A DNA stretch of 64,000 nt from positions 62,001-126,000 of the forward strand of contig NZ_JANBVH010000009.1 in assembly GCF_024273235.1 (NCBI RefSeq), in the 5' to 3' direction. The notes under the pieces are model-generated. The model was not told the origin of the DNA, did not search any database, and saw nothing but the letters and a program-made list of their open reading frames with translations. Of the stretch, positions 1 to 7,727 are shown in pieces. The translations under genes and the position numbers were made by a program. The number at the start of each line of letters is the position of its first letter. Within the stretch, counting starts at the first letter, position 1. Source of the DNA: Sphingomonas faeni. Lineage in GTDB: Bacteria; Pseudomonadota; Alphaproteobacteria; Sphingomonadales; Sphingomonadaceae.

Positions 1-359
1 ATCAGGTTGGGGAGGTCGCCCTCATGCGGGCCCTGCGGATTCATGCTGCCGTGCTTCATGCCGGTCGGGTTCCAGTGGCCGCCCGCGGTGGTGAAGTCCG
101 GTGCGTCGCAGCGGCCGACCATGTGGATGTGCGCGCCGTGCGTGCCGGGGGGCATCGCCTTGGCGTCGAGCGTGAAGCGGATGCCGCCCGCAACCTCGGT
201 AGCGGTGGCGCGGCCGACGTCGGTGCCGGTCGCGGTCTGGAGCATCGCGGTGGCGCGCTGGCCGCCCGCCATCGGCGTGCCCGTGTCCATGCCACCCTTT
301 TCGCAGGCGCTCAGGCCCAGCGTCGCCGCGCCGAGCAGTGCCAGTGTCGCAATCCGCAT
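1..359 (-). CDS. sodC: Cu/Zn superoxide dismutase lipoprotein (C-terminus beyond window)
   Basis: Periplasmic copper/zinc superoxide dismutase, which converts superoxide to hydrogen peroxide and oxygen. About 119 residues are visible; the gene runs off the left edge, so the C-terminal metal ligands and active-site arginine are not seen. The N-terminus is a lipoprotein signal with lipobox LSAC (Cys19), followed by a short Gly-rich linker. The segment HGAHIHMVGRCDAP followed by GGHWNP is the family hallmark: the His-x-His copper ligands, the first disulphide cysteine and the bridging histidine. The ATG is the only start that keeps the signal peptide intact. It lies 44 bp beyond the end of thpR on the same strand. 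Confidence 0.9.
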   Translation of the reverse strand, partial: MRIATLALLGAATLGLSACEKGGMDTGTPMAGGQRATAMLQTATGTDVGRATATEVAGGIRFTLDAKAMPPGTHGAHIHMVGRCDAPDFTTAGGHWNPTGMKHGSMNPQGPHEGDLPNL

Positions 360-403
360 GTCGTTTCTCCCTGTTGATCTCTTGGCGAACCCTTCGCCGT
401 CGC

Positions 404-961
404 TCAGGTTCCGTCCCCGCTATCGAGCGGCCAGCGCGCGACCGGTTCGTAGGTCGCGCCGTCGCGGCCGAGATGGCTTTGGTACAGCACGAGATGGGGT
501 AGCGGGAAGGGCGCGCTCGACAGGGCGGCGTGCGTTGCCAGCCACGCGTCGATCGCGAAGCCGACCCCGGCCGATCGCGCCAGCCGCGCGACCGTGACGT
601 GTGGCAGATAGGCGCGGCGTTCGGGTTCCAGCCCCGCCCGGACGCAGGCCTGGTCGACCTTGCGGTGAAGCGCGGCGAGCGCGTCGTGCGGGGTCACGCC
701 GACCCAGAGCGTATCGGTCCGCCCGCGCTTCTCGAAGCGACCGACTCCGGTCAGCGACACGCGGGGTGCCGGCGCGACGACCTGGCTCAGCGCGGTCGCG
801 ATATCCTCGGCGACGGGCCGCTCAACCGCGCCGATGAAGCGCAGCGTGAGGTGCAACTGCTCGTCGTCCTGCCAGCGCGCGGCGGGAACGCCCTCCATTA
901 TGTCGAGCAAGCTCCGACGGATAGCCGGCGGCGGGCGGAGGGCGACGAACAGGCGGATCAT
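404..961 (-). CDS. thpR: RNA 2',3'-cyclic phosphodiesterase (LigT/ThpR family)
   Basis: A 185-residue 2H phosphoesterase that hydrolyses RNA 2',3'-cyclic phosphate ends to 2'-phosphates. Both signature tetrapeptides are present: HLTL at residues 37-40 and HVTV at 121-124, which supply the two catalytic His-x-Thr pairs. The length is typical of the family. It starts with MIRLFVAL, the usual first strand. It is divergent from the Bax-inhibitor-like gene at 1083, with about 120 bp of shared upstream region. The physiological substrate of this family in bacteria is not settled. Confidence 0.88.
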   Translation of the reverse strand: MIRLFVALRPPPAIRRSLLDIMEGVPAARWQDDEQLHLTLRFIGAVERPVAEDIATALSQVVAPAPRVSLTGVGRFEKRGRTDTLWVGVTPHDALAALHRKVDQACVRAGLEPERRAYLPHVTVARLARSAGVGFAIDAWLATHAALSSAPFPLPHLVLYQSHLGRDGATYEPVARWPLDSGDGT

Positions 962-1082
962 GACGGCGACATGTTAGCCGTCACTCAGCGGCATCATGCA
1001 ACCACTCTGCTTGAAAAGCGTCCTGTAAAAGACGATATTCACCGTAACCGGCATTATGCCGGACAAAGGAGCTGATTTCACA

Positions 1083-1832
1083 ATGGCTAATTGGTCTGAC
1101 CCCCGGCCCCGTGCCGCGCCGTTCGGAACGACGGCCACGGGCCAGCGTACCGAGGCCTATGACGCTGGTCTCCGGTCGTACATGCTGTCCGTGTATAACT
1201 ACATGGGCTCGGCTGTCCTGCTGACGGGCATCGTCGCGATGCTGTTCGCGATGGGTGGCAACACGTCGCCCGCCGCGCAGGTGTTCATGAACGGCGGCCC
1301 GCTGAAGTATGTCATCATGTTCTCGCCGCTCGCGATCGTGTTCGGCATGAGCTTTGGCCAGAACCGCATGTCGACGGGCACGATGCAGTTGCTCTTCTGG
1401 GGCTTTGCGGTCCTGATGGGCCTGTCGATGTCGACCATCTTCCTGGTCTATAGCGGCACGTCGATCGCCGGTGCGTTCTTCGCCACCGCCGCCGGTTTCG
1501 CCGGGCTGAGCCTCTACGGCTACACCACCAAGCGTGACCTGTCGGCGTTCGGGTCGTTTCTGATCATCGGCGTCGTCGGCCTGCTGGTCGCGAGCCTGAT
1601 CAACATCTTCCTGCAGTCGAGCGTGATGCAGCTGGTGATCAGCGCGGTCGGCGTGCTGCTGTTCGCGGGCCTCACCGCCTACGACACGCAGCGCACCAAG
1701 GCGCTGTATGCGCAGGTTGCCGGCACCGACATGATCGGCAAGGTCGTGATCATGGCGGCACTGAGCCTCTACCTCGACTTTATCAACATGTTCATGTTCG
1801 TGCTGCGTCTGTTTGGTAGCAGCCGTAACTAA
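1083..1832 (+). CDS. Bax inhibitor-1/YccA family membrane protein
   Basis: A 249-residue polytopic inner-membrane protein of the Bax inhibitor-1 (TMBIM/YccA) family. After a hydrophilic N-terminal stretch of about 35 residues there are roughly seven hydrophobic helices, ending in the characteristic segment with paired acidic residues (YLDFINMFMFVLRLFG). Members are putative calcium-leak channels or FtsH-interacting proteins; which applies here cannot be read from sequence. The ATG at 1083 is chosen because AAAGGAG (1065-1071) lies 11 nt upstream; an in-frame ATG at 1056 has no such site. The gene is followed by a clear intrinsic terminator. Confidence 0.88.
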   Translation: MANWSDPRPRAAPFGTTATGQRTEAYDAGLRSYMLSVYNYMGSAVLLTGIVAMLFAMGGNTSPAAQVFMNGGPLKYVIMFSPLAIVFGMSFGQNRMSTGTMQLLFWGFAVLMGLSMSTIFLVYSGTSIAGAFFATAAGFAGLSLYGYTTKRDLSAFGSFLIIGVVGLLVASLINIFLQSSVMQLVISAVGVLLFAGLTAYDTQRTKALYAQVAGTDMIGKVVIMAALSLYLDFINMFMFVLRLFGSSRN

Positions 1833-1858
1833 CGCCCGCTAAGGGTGTGACGAACGCA

Positions 1859-1889
1859 GGGCTCGGCGGGACACCGCCGGGCCCTTTTT
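1859..1889 (+). terminator. Rho-independent terminator of the Bax inhibitor-1 family gene
   Basis: An 11-bp stem (1859-1869 with 1874-1884, one G-T wobble) closes a GACA loop and is followed by five T. It lies 27 nt after the stop codon of the upstream gene and before the chosen start of the transglutaminase gene, which argues against the earlier in-frame start at 1847. Confidence 0.85.
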
Positions 1890-1921
1890 CTTATGGCCTT
1901 GAGACAGGAATGGGACGCACG

Positions 1922-2701
1922 ATGCGGCTCTCGATCGACGTGCGTCTGGATTACGGGATCACCGGGGACGCCGACGTGCTCCTCCAGATCGAAGCGGCGG
2001 CGATGGCCGACCAGACGATCGAGTCCGAGTCTCTCACCTTGTGGTCCGACAGCCCGATCCGGGCGGTCCGCGGCGAGGACGGGATCGGCCAACGCTGCTG
2101 GTCGCGCGGGCATGGCCGCTTTACCGCCGAGTATAAGGCGATCGTCGCAGTGAAGCGCGAGCGGGTGCAGCTCGAGCTGTATCCGGCGACGCCGCCGCGG
2201 ATGCTCGACGGCGAACTGACGCCGTATCTGATGCCGAGCCGGTACTGCCCGTCCGATCGGTTCGAGGGCTTCGTCGCGCGCGAGTTCGGCGGGCTGGAAG
2301 GCGGTCCGCTCGCTGCCGCGTTGACCGAGTGGGTGTACCAGTCGCTCGATTATCGCTGCGGGTCGAGCAGCGGGGAGACGACCGCGCTCGACACTTTTGC
2401 TTCGAGGTCCGGGGTGTGCCGCGATTATTCGCATCTGCTGGTGTCGCTGGCGCGGGCGGGCGGGATCCCGGCGCGGTGCGTGTCGGCCTATGCGCCGGGG
2501 GTCGATCCGCCGGACTTCCATGCGGTGGCAGAGCTGTGGCTGGCCGGCGACTGGCGGCTGATCGATGCGACCAAGATGGCGACGTGCAGCGACATCGCGC
2601 GGGTGTGTGTGGGGCGCGATGCGACGGATATCGCGTTCATGACGGTGTTTGGGCAGGCGTATCTGTGGGAGCAGACGGTGAAGGTAACGCCGCTGGATTG
2701 A
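1922..2701 (+). CDS. Transglutaminase-like cysteine protease family protein
   Basis: A 259-residue cytosolic protein with an N-terminal beta-rich region (bacterial transglutaminase-like N domain) and a C-terminal transglutaminase-like core. The catalytic triad is visible: Cys166 in SGVCRDYSH, His200 in PPDFHAVAELW and Asp215 in WRLIDATKM. No signal peptide is seen. Proteins of this kind are usually peptidases or amidases rather than cross-linkers; the substrate is unknown. In-frame ATGs at 1847 and 1910 are possible, but the first would run through the upstream terminator; 1922 begins directly at the conserved strand MRLSIDVRL. Confidence 0.82.
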   Translation: MRLSIDVRLDYGITGDADVLLQIEAAAMADQTIESESLTLWSDSPIRAVRGEDGIGQRCWSRGHGRFTAEYKAIVAVKRERVQLELYPATPPRMLDGELTPYLMPSRYCPSDRFEGFVAREFGGLEGGPLAAALTEWVYQSLDYRCGSSSGETTALDTFASRSGVCRDYSHLLVSLARAGGIPARCVSAYAPGVDPPDFHAVAELWLAGDWRLIDATKMATCSDIARVCVGRDATDIAFMTVFGQAYLWEQTVKVTPLD

Positions 2702-2769
2702 TTGCTGCTCTCCTATGGGAAGGCAGGGTCAGTAGGGGATGGTCTGACTCCTCCGTTCTGCCTTCTTGG

Positions 2770-2879
2770 CCCCCTCCCTGGAAGGGAGGGGCTGGGGGTA
2801 GGTCGGGTTCCGCATGCTCGGATCGTTGGGGCTCAAGCTGGCCTACCCACCCCCGCCCCCTCCCTTTCAGGGAGGGGGG
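2770..2879. repeat. Dispersed inverted-repeat element, family A copy 1
   Basis: Two hairpins of the form CCCCTCCCTGGAAGGGAGGGG and its mirror at the far end, each followed by a G- or C-rich spacer (GGGGGTAGGT against ACCCACCCCC), so the whole element also folds on itself. A second copy is at 60349-60456. It fills much of the 291-bp gap between the transglutaminase gene and the small stress-type gene. Confidence 0.8.
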
Positions 2880-2935
2880 AAGGAAAAGGGTGGACGGTTG
2901 GGGGTGTCGAAGCGGCACAACCTGAAGGCGGGATA

Positions 2936-2960
2936 GGAACGCTCTGCCACTTGGACCGTT
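2936..2960 (+). promoter_or_regulatory. EcfG-type general stress response promoter
   Basis: GGAAC (2936-2940), a 16-nt spacer, and CGTT (2957-2960) exactly match the alphaproteobacterial EcfG (sigma-EcfG) consensus GGAAC-N16/17-CGTT. The -10 element ends 32 nt before the ATG of the small gene at 2993, leaving a short leader with a GAGGG ribosome-binding site. The match is by eye; no expression evidence is available. Confidence 0.7.
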
Positions 2961-2992
2961 GGTTATCGCCAAGATTAAAGAGGGACGTCGCA

Positions 2993-3292
2993 ATGACCGA
3001 CATAGACAAGAGCGCGCTGGACAGCCTGTCCGTAGCGCCCGACGACAAGGATTCCGACGGCAAGAGCTCGGGTCGTGATCCGCGCCAGGAAGCGGGGCAG
3101 GACAAGTCGATCGGCAAGCGTCTGCAGAAGAACCCGGACAGCGCCGACGCCCGTCTCGACAACGGGCTCGACGAGTCGATGGACGGCAGCGACCCGTTGT
3201 CGGCGACGCAGCCGGGCTCCAATCGCGAGCCGGCGAAGTCGTCGGGGTATGACGAGGATTCCGAGCGGGCGCTGCGCGAAAAGCAGGCGTAA
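2993..3292 (+). CDS. Small hydrophilic protein, probable general stress response member
   Basis: A 99-residue, strongly hydrophilic protein rich in Asp, Ser, Lys and Gly, with no hydrophobic segment and no recognised domain. It reads as largely disordered. GAGGG lies about 9 nt before the ATG. It is a single-gene unit: an EcfG-type promoter precedes it and a perfect-looking intrinsic terminator (3317-3346) follows. Small disordered proteins under EcfG control are common in alphaproteobacteria and often serve in desiccation or osmotic stress; that role here is inferred from the promoter only. Upstream in-frame ATGs would run through the repeat element and are not credible. Confidence 0.75.
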   Translation: MTDIDKSALDSLSVAPDDKDSDGKSSGRDPRQEAGQDKSIGKRLQKNPDSADARLDNGLDESMDGSDPLSATQPGSNREPAKSSGYDEDSERALREKQA

Positions 3293-3316
3293 CGCTCGCA
3301 TCTGCTCAACGAACAG

Positions 3317-3346
3317 GCGTCGGTCGGCAACGACCGGCGCTTTTTT
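3317..3346 (+). terminator. Rho-independent terminator of the small stress-type gene
   Basis: A 10-bp stem GCGTCGGTCG / CGACCGGCGC (one wobble) with a GCAA tetraloop, followed by six T. It lies 24 nt beyond the stop codon. Confidence 0.88.
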
Positions 3347-3528
3347 GTTGCACAAACGCCGCGCAAGACGATCAAATCGCTTAGTTTCGTTCGGTTCGTC
3401 GCAGCCTTGTTGCAGCGCAACAGCTTTCATGGTGGCTTGGTGTTACGGAAAGATGACGCGCGATAGGAACGTTGTTAACCATCCGGGCGCATAGTCTGCC
3501 GGTTCCTTGACGAGAGCGGGGTGACGAC

Positions 3529-4083
3529 ATGGCTTCCAGAATGAAACCGGCACAGGGCTCGATGACGCTGGCCGAGATGAAGGAATTCGCGGCTTTTCCG
3601 AGTTCGACGCAGCGGTATATCCGGCGTTCGCTCGATGTGGGCCTGGATCGCGAGGACGCGATGCTGCGCTGGTCGCGCGATGTGGTCGAGGCGGCGAGCA
3701 TCCGGGCGCAGTCGCGTCTCTACAACACTCTGCCTGATCTGCGCGCGATGGTGCCGGACGATAGCGGGCTGGATGCGATCGAGCCATTCCTGGCGCCACT
3801 GATGACCCTCGTTGCGTTCGATCTGGGGCAGGGGCGGCTGACGAGTTTTTCGGCGCTGCGGTTCCTGTACGAGCGGTTGATCGGGGCGGAGGTTCGGCCG
3901 TGGCTGCCGTCGGCGTTCTGTGCGGCGGCGGCGCTACCGCACCTGCATCCGGAATTGCGGCGGAAACTGCTCCAGTCGATCAGCGAGGCTGCGGCGACCG
4001 CGTCGGGCTGGTCGAACCGGCAGCCGGCTTTCTTCCCGTATTGGGTGGAGAAAGTGGATTCTGGGACGACGCTGGCGAGTTGA
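3529..4083 (+). CDS. Hypothetical protein, alpha-helical
   Basis: A 184-residue protein I do not recognise. It is predicted mainly helical and soluble, with mixed charged and hydrophobic blocks and no signal peptide or metal motif. Coding character is normal for the window (GC-rich third positions throughout). Another ATG, four codons in, could also serve as the start. It stands alone between the terminated small gene and a repeat cluster, so neighbours give no functional hint. Confidence 0.6.
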   Translation: MASRMKPAQGSMTLAEMKEFAAFPSSTQRYIRRSLDVGLDREDAMLRWSRDVVEAASIRAQSRLYNTLPDLRAMVPDDSGLDAIEPFLAPLMTLVAFDLGQGRLTSFSALRFLYERLIGAEVRPWLPSAFCAAAALPHLHPELRRKLLQSISEAAATASGWSNRQPAFFPYWVEKVDSGTTLAS

Positions 4084-4099
4084 GGCTCGGCTTTAGCTC

Positions 4100-4225
4100 A
4101 TCCTCCCCCGCTAGGGGGAGGTGGCAGGCAACGCCTGACGGAGGGGGAGGCATGCGAAACATCTGCTCCGTGTCCTCCCCCTCCGTCTGGCAAGAGCCAG
4201 CCACCTCCCCCTGGCGGGGGAGGAT
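4100..4225. repeat. Dispersed inverted-repeat element, family B copy 1
   Basis: The ends are near-perfect inverted copies (ATCCTCCCCC... and ...GGGGGAGGAT), with inner inverted pairs CGGAGGGGGAGG / CCTCCCCCTCCG, so the element forms a long imperfect hairpin of about 126 nt. Other copies are at 25536-25659 and 38870-38988. With the family D hairpin next to it, it fills the 367-bp gene-free stretch 4084-4450. Confidence 0.85.
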
Positions 4226-4268
4226 TGAAACTTCTCTCACTTGGGCTGCAACGGGCTTCGGACCGGCC

Positions 4269-4372
4269 ACCACCCCGGCGGAGGCCGGGGGCCAGTTGGT
4301 GAGGTTTTCGTAACGATGCGCTACGCTTGCCATTGGCGTCCCCCAATTGGGCCCCGGCCTTCGCCGGGGTGG
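4269..4372. repeat. Inverted-repeat element, family D
   Basis: The arms ACCACCCCGGCGGAGGCCGG and CCGGCCTTCGCCGGGGTGGT are nearly complementary across about 60 nt, with a second inner pair (CCAGTTGG / CCAATTGG). It lies between the hypothetical gene and the 3' end of the extensin-like gene, and could stop transcription from both sides. Only one copy is present in this window. Confidence 0.7.
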
Positions 4373-4450
4373 TCGGGGCAGGGGCGCGTCGGGGCGGTTG
4401 TGGAAGGAGTGGTTACGCGCTCCACATCTGGACCACTCCAGTCATCCCGG

Positions 4451-5179
4451 TCACCGACACGCCCGCCAGCCCATCGATCCACGGTTCGCCTGATCCAGAT
4501 GCAGGTGGTCGGCATGCGCGGCGTTGTAGTCGGGGGACAGAGTCGTCGCGAACAGCGAGCAGGCTCCGTCGCGCACGTCGCGGAGGAAGGCCGACTTCGC
4601 AGCGTCGCCCTTCCAGTCGCGCGCGACGGTGACGCGGGTGCCGTCGGTCAGGCGGAAGCCGGCGATGTCGACCGCGTCGGCGGTGGAGTGTTCGCTCCAG
4701 TTACCCGCATCGCGACCGTAGATCCGGCGACAGCTGTAGCTGCCGAAATGATCGATGCTCGCCACGCGCGCGCCGAAATGCTTCACTGCGGCCGGCTGGA
4801 CCACGTCCCATTCCCACATCGACAGTGCCGCGGCGACGGGGCAGGCGATGCCGAGCCCGGCAGGCACGAACCCGATCTTCCGCGCGCCGCCGGTCAGCCT
4901 GACGCCATCCGAATAGCCGCATTGGCCCTCGCCCTTGCGCGGCGGCAGGACGGTGTAGCGCACCCCCGCACGATCGAGCAGCGCGCGGCATTGCGGGAAA
5001 TCCTCGGTCAGCGCGGTCAACTTGCGACCAGTGAACAGGCCGATCGGCTGGCCGAGGTCGAGCGGCGCCCAAGGCAGGTCCTGAGGCCGTCCGCGCGCCA
5101 TCGACCAGAGCATCAGCGCCAACGTCGCGACGATCGCCAGCCCGACGAGCCAGCCAAGGGTGAGCCGCACCGCCCGCAT
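4451..5179 (-). CDS. Extensin-like family protein, membrane-anchored
   Basis: A 242-residue protein with one N-terminal transmembrane helix (about residues 7-27) and an extensin-like C-terminal domain related in fold to M15/VanY zinc peptidases. The segments EHSTADAVDIAGF and HADHLHLD carry the His/Asp residues that bind zinc in related peptidases, and cysteines suggest disulphides, so the domain is probably periplasmic. Bacterial members are thought to act on or bind cell-wall material; no activity is established. It begins 1 nt after the stop codon of the Nudix gene, so the two are likely co-transcribed. Confidence 0.82.
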   Translation of the reverse strand: MRAVRLTLGWLVGLAIVATLALMLWSMARGRPQDLPWAPLDLGQPIGLFTGRKLTALTEDFPQCRALLDRAGVRYTVLPPRKGEGQCGYSDGVRLTGGARKIGFVPAGLGIACPVAAALSMWEWDVVQPAAVKHFGARVASIDHFGSYSCRRIYGRDAGNWSEHSTADAVDIAGFRLTDGTRVTVARDWKGDAAKSAFLRDVRDGACSLFATTLSPDYNAAHADHLHLDQANRGSMGWRACR

Positions 5180-5180
5180 G

Positions 5181-5960
5181 TCAGCCGCGCACCGCGTCCG
5201 ACATCGGCTCCGACGTCACCGGGTAGCCGAGGTCGTCGGGGATGCAGAGCTGCTCGATCCCGTCGCGGGTTTCGGTCCACGGCGTTACGGTCCGTACGGC
5301 GTGCGCGCGCGCGTCTGCGACGGCCCCCTCGAAGTCGGCGAACTGTGCCAGCCGTTCGAGATTGCGGCGGGTCGGAAAGATGATCGTCGCCCGTCCCGCA
5401 TCGGCGTCGGCCAGCACATCAGCCGCGGTCGCCCAGAACAGGCGGACATTCTCCGTCGCATCGACCCGGGGCTCGGGCGCATCCGCGGGGAGCCGCGCCA
5501 GATAGAACCGCGTATCGAAGATCCGGGCGTGCGCATGCGCCGGCCGCCAGCGTGCGAAATATGTGAGTGCGTCGAGGTCGAGACTGGCACCGGCGTCCGC
5601 CAATGCCTCGGCGAATGCGGTGCCGGCGTGGAGCGAGGCCCGCAATCGCTCGAACATGGTCGGCGACGGCATCGGCGACAATCCGATGGGAAGCCCTGCC
5701 TCCTCGATCGTCTCGCGGATCGCTGCAACGCGCGCGGCGGTGTCGTCGTCGGGGTCGTCATCGGGATGATCGAGCAGCGCGGCCAGACTGTGATCGCCCG
5801 GATCGACCCGCCCGCCCGGGAAGACGAGTGCGCCGCCCGCAAATGCCATCGCCTTGGCGCGCTCGACCAGCAGCAAATGGGGTGGCTCTGCGTGCGTCTC
5901 GCGAAACACGACGAGGGTCGCGGCGGGTATCGACGGAATATCGGTGGGCGCCTCGGTCAT
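5181..5960 (-). CDS. Nudix hydrolase, NUDT19-like
   Basis: A 259-residue Nudix hydrolase. The Nudix box is split: GGRVDPGD is followed by an Asp-rich insertion (DHPDDDPDDD) before the RETIEEAGL part that holds the metal-binding glutamates. The same kind of insertion occurs in the NUDT19 (CoA diphosphatase) group, so a CoA or nucleotide-diphosphate substrate is a reasonable but untested guess. The N-terminal strand AATLVVFRE and the flanking helices are typical. It is the first gene of a probable two-gene unit with the extensin-like gene. Confidence 0.82.
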   Translation of the reverse strand: MTEAPTDIPSIPAATLVVFRETHAEPPHLLLVERAKAMAFAGGALVFPGGRVDPGDHSLAALLDHPDDDPDDDTAARVAAIRETIEEAGLPIGLSPMPSPTMFERLRASLHAGTAFAEALADAGASLDLDALTYFARWRPAHAHARIFDTRFYLARLPADAPEPRVDATENVRLFWATAADVLADADAGRATIIFPTRRNLERLAQFADFEGAVADARAHAVRTVTPWTETRDGIEQLCIPDDLGYPVTSEPMSDAVRG

Positions 5961-6033
5961 CGCTCATGGTAACGCGCGAACGGCGCGGCGGGTAGCGTCG
6001 GTCGCCGGGTTTTCGATGGTTGAACGACGGATC

Positions 6034-6063
6034 GGCGGATACCGGCTTGGACCGGTATCCGCC
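6034..6063. terminator. Perfect 12-bp hairpin downstream of the aldehyde dehydrogenase gene
   Basis: GGCGGATACCGG and its exact complement CCGGTATCCGCC flank a 6-nt loop, 13 nt beyond the stop codon of the aldehyde dehydrogenase gene (minus strand). There is no T-run, so it may be a Rho-type or RNA-stabilising 3' end rather than a textbook intrinsic terminator. Confidence 0.5.
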
Positions 6064-6075
6064 GCCTCGTCGCGT

Positions 6076-7512
6076 TCAGCTGATGTGGACGGCCTTGGTG
6101 ACGAGATGCGCGGCGATGCCCTCGGGGCCGTCCTCCGAGCCATGGCCGCTGTCCTTGACGCCGCCGAACGGGCTGTCGGGATAGCTCAGGCGGACGGTGT
6201 TGATGCCGACCATCCCGGCCTCGATCGCATCGCCGAGCATGTTCTGGCGCCGGCCATTCTCGGTGAAGCAATAGGCGGCGAGCCCGAACGGCAGGCGGTT
6301 GGCTTCGATGATCGCATCCTCGTCGCTGCCGAAGCGGCTGAGCAGCGCGACCGGGCCGAACGGTTCCTCGTTCATCGCGCGCGCCGACAGTGGCACGTCG
6401 GACAGGACGGTCGGCTGGAAGAAGAACCCGCCCTGGCCGCCATACTCCCCGCCCGCCAGCAGCTTCGCACCGTGGTTGGTCGCGTCGCCGACCAGCTCGG
6501 CGATCGCATCGGGGCGGCGGGCATTGGCCATCGGACCCATCTGGCTCGCCGAATCCATGCCGTCGCCGACCTTGAGGCCGCGAGTCCGCTCGGCAAAGCC
6601 CGCGGCGAAGCGGTCATAGATGCCGTCCTGCACGTGGAAGCGGGTCGGCGCGACGCAGACCTGCCCGGCGTTGCGGAATTTGTGCGCGACCAGCGTGTCG
6701 AGCGTCTTGTCGAGATCGCAATCGTCGAACACCAGCACCGGGCCGTGACCACCAAGCTCCATCGTCGTACGCATCATCGTGTCGGCGGCCAGCTTCATCA
6801 GCGCCTTGCCGACCGGTACCGACCCGGTGAAGCTGAGTTTGCGGGTGATCGGCGAGGCGAGCAGGTGGCGCGAAACCATGTCGGGCACGCCGAACACGCA
6901 CTGCGCGACGTCGCCGGGCAGGCCGGCATCCTGGAAGCACTTGAGGACTTCGACCGCGCTGCCGGCGGTTTCCTCGGACGGCTTGATGATGATCGAGCAG
7001 CCCGCCGCGAGCGCCGGTGCGATCTTGCGCACGACGTTCATGATCGGGAAGTTCCACGCGCAGAACGCGGCGACCGGACCGACCGGCTGGTGGAGGACGA
7101 GGCTGCGGGTGCCGGAGGGGCGGGGCAGGACTCGGCCATAGACGCGCAGGCCCTCGGCGGCGTGGAAATCGAGCAGTGCGGCGGCGAATGCGACCTCGCC
7201 CTTGGCCTCCGCCTGAATCTTGCCCTGTTCGAGCGTGGCGATGCGCGCGATATGATCCCCACGCTCGCGCAGCAGTTGCGCGGTGCGCGTCAGGATCGCG
7301 GCACGCTTTTCCGGCGGGGTGGCGCGCCACGCGACGAACCCGCGCTGCGTCGCCTCGAGCGCGCGATCGAGATCGGCGGCGCTGGCGAGCGGCAACGCGG
7401 CCTGCCCCCCACCGGTCGCTGGATTGAGCACGTCGCGCGTATCGCGACCGTCCCCGCTCAGCCATTCGCCGGCGATATAAAGCCCGAGTTTGGTATCGTA
7501 GGTCGCAGTCAT
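6076..7512 (-). CDS. NAD(P)-dependent aldehyde dehydrogenase, succinate-semialdehyde type
   Basis: A 478-residue cytosolic aldehyde dehydrogenase that oxidises an aldehyde to the acid. The catalytic pair is clear: Glu252 in TMELGG and Cys286 in GQVCVAPT. The cofactor motif FTGSVPVG (228-235) and the WNFP / KPSE segments are also intact. The closest subgroup by eye is NAD-dependent succinate-semialdehyde dehydrogenase, but ketoglutarate-semialdehyde and other small aldehydes are possible. The ATG at 7512 is preceded by GGAGAGACGCCA and gives the normal family length; upstream in-frame starts are not supported. It is divergent from the ROK regulator at 7728, which may control it. Confidence 0.85.
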   Translation of the reverse strand: MTATYDTKLGLYIAGEWLSGDGRDTRDVLNPATGGGQAALPLASAADLDRALEATQRGFVAWRATPPEKRAAILTRTAQLLRERGDHIARIATLEQGKIQAEAKGEVAFAAALLDFHAAEGLRVYGRVLPRPSGTRSLVLHQPVGPVAAFCAWNFPIMNVVRKIAPALAAGCSIIIKPSEETAGSAVEVLKCFQDAGLPGDVAQCVFGVPDMVSRHLLASPITRKLSFTGSVPVGKALMKLAADTMMRTTMELGGHGPVLVFDDCDLDKTLDTLVAHKFRNAGQVCVAPTRFHVQDGIYDRFAAGFAERTRGLKVGDGMDSASQMGPMANARRPDAIAELVGDATNHGAKLLAGGEYGGQGGFFFQPTVLSDVPLSARAMNEEPFGPVALLSRFGSDEDAIIEANRLPFGLAAYCFTENGRRQNMLGDAIEAGMVGINTVRLSYPDSPFGGVKDSGHGSEDGPEGIAAHLVTKAVHIS

Positions 7513-7727
7513 TGGCGTCTCTCCGTTTGCGTCGATCGAACCGTCGGGCTCATGTCGTTGCGGTACGGCGCGAATGTAACCCTTTGCCGGGGATTCGGGA
7601 GATGGTCGCGTGACGGTCGACGGATGCGGTGGCTTCGGGTCCGATGCGCTTTGCGCTGCCGTTGCGCTTGGAGGTCGGCACCGACACGCGTTAGGATCGG
7701 ATACTGAACAACGGGAATACGATAGGC

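Noticed and set aside
1847..1921. Earlier start for the transglutaminase gene
   Set aside because: It would place the terminator of the upstream gene inside the coding region and add a non-conserved Gly/Pro-rich stretch.
5854..7707. Plus-strand open frame opposite the aldehyde dehydrogenase
   Set aside because: Same effect: no recognisable motif, and the opposite strand is a full-length enzyme with catalytic Glu and Cys.
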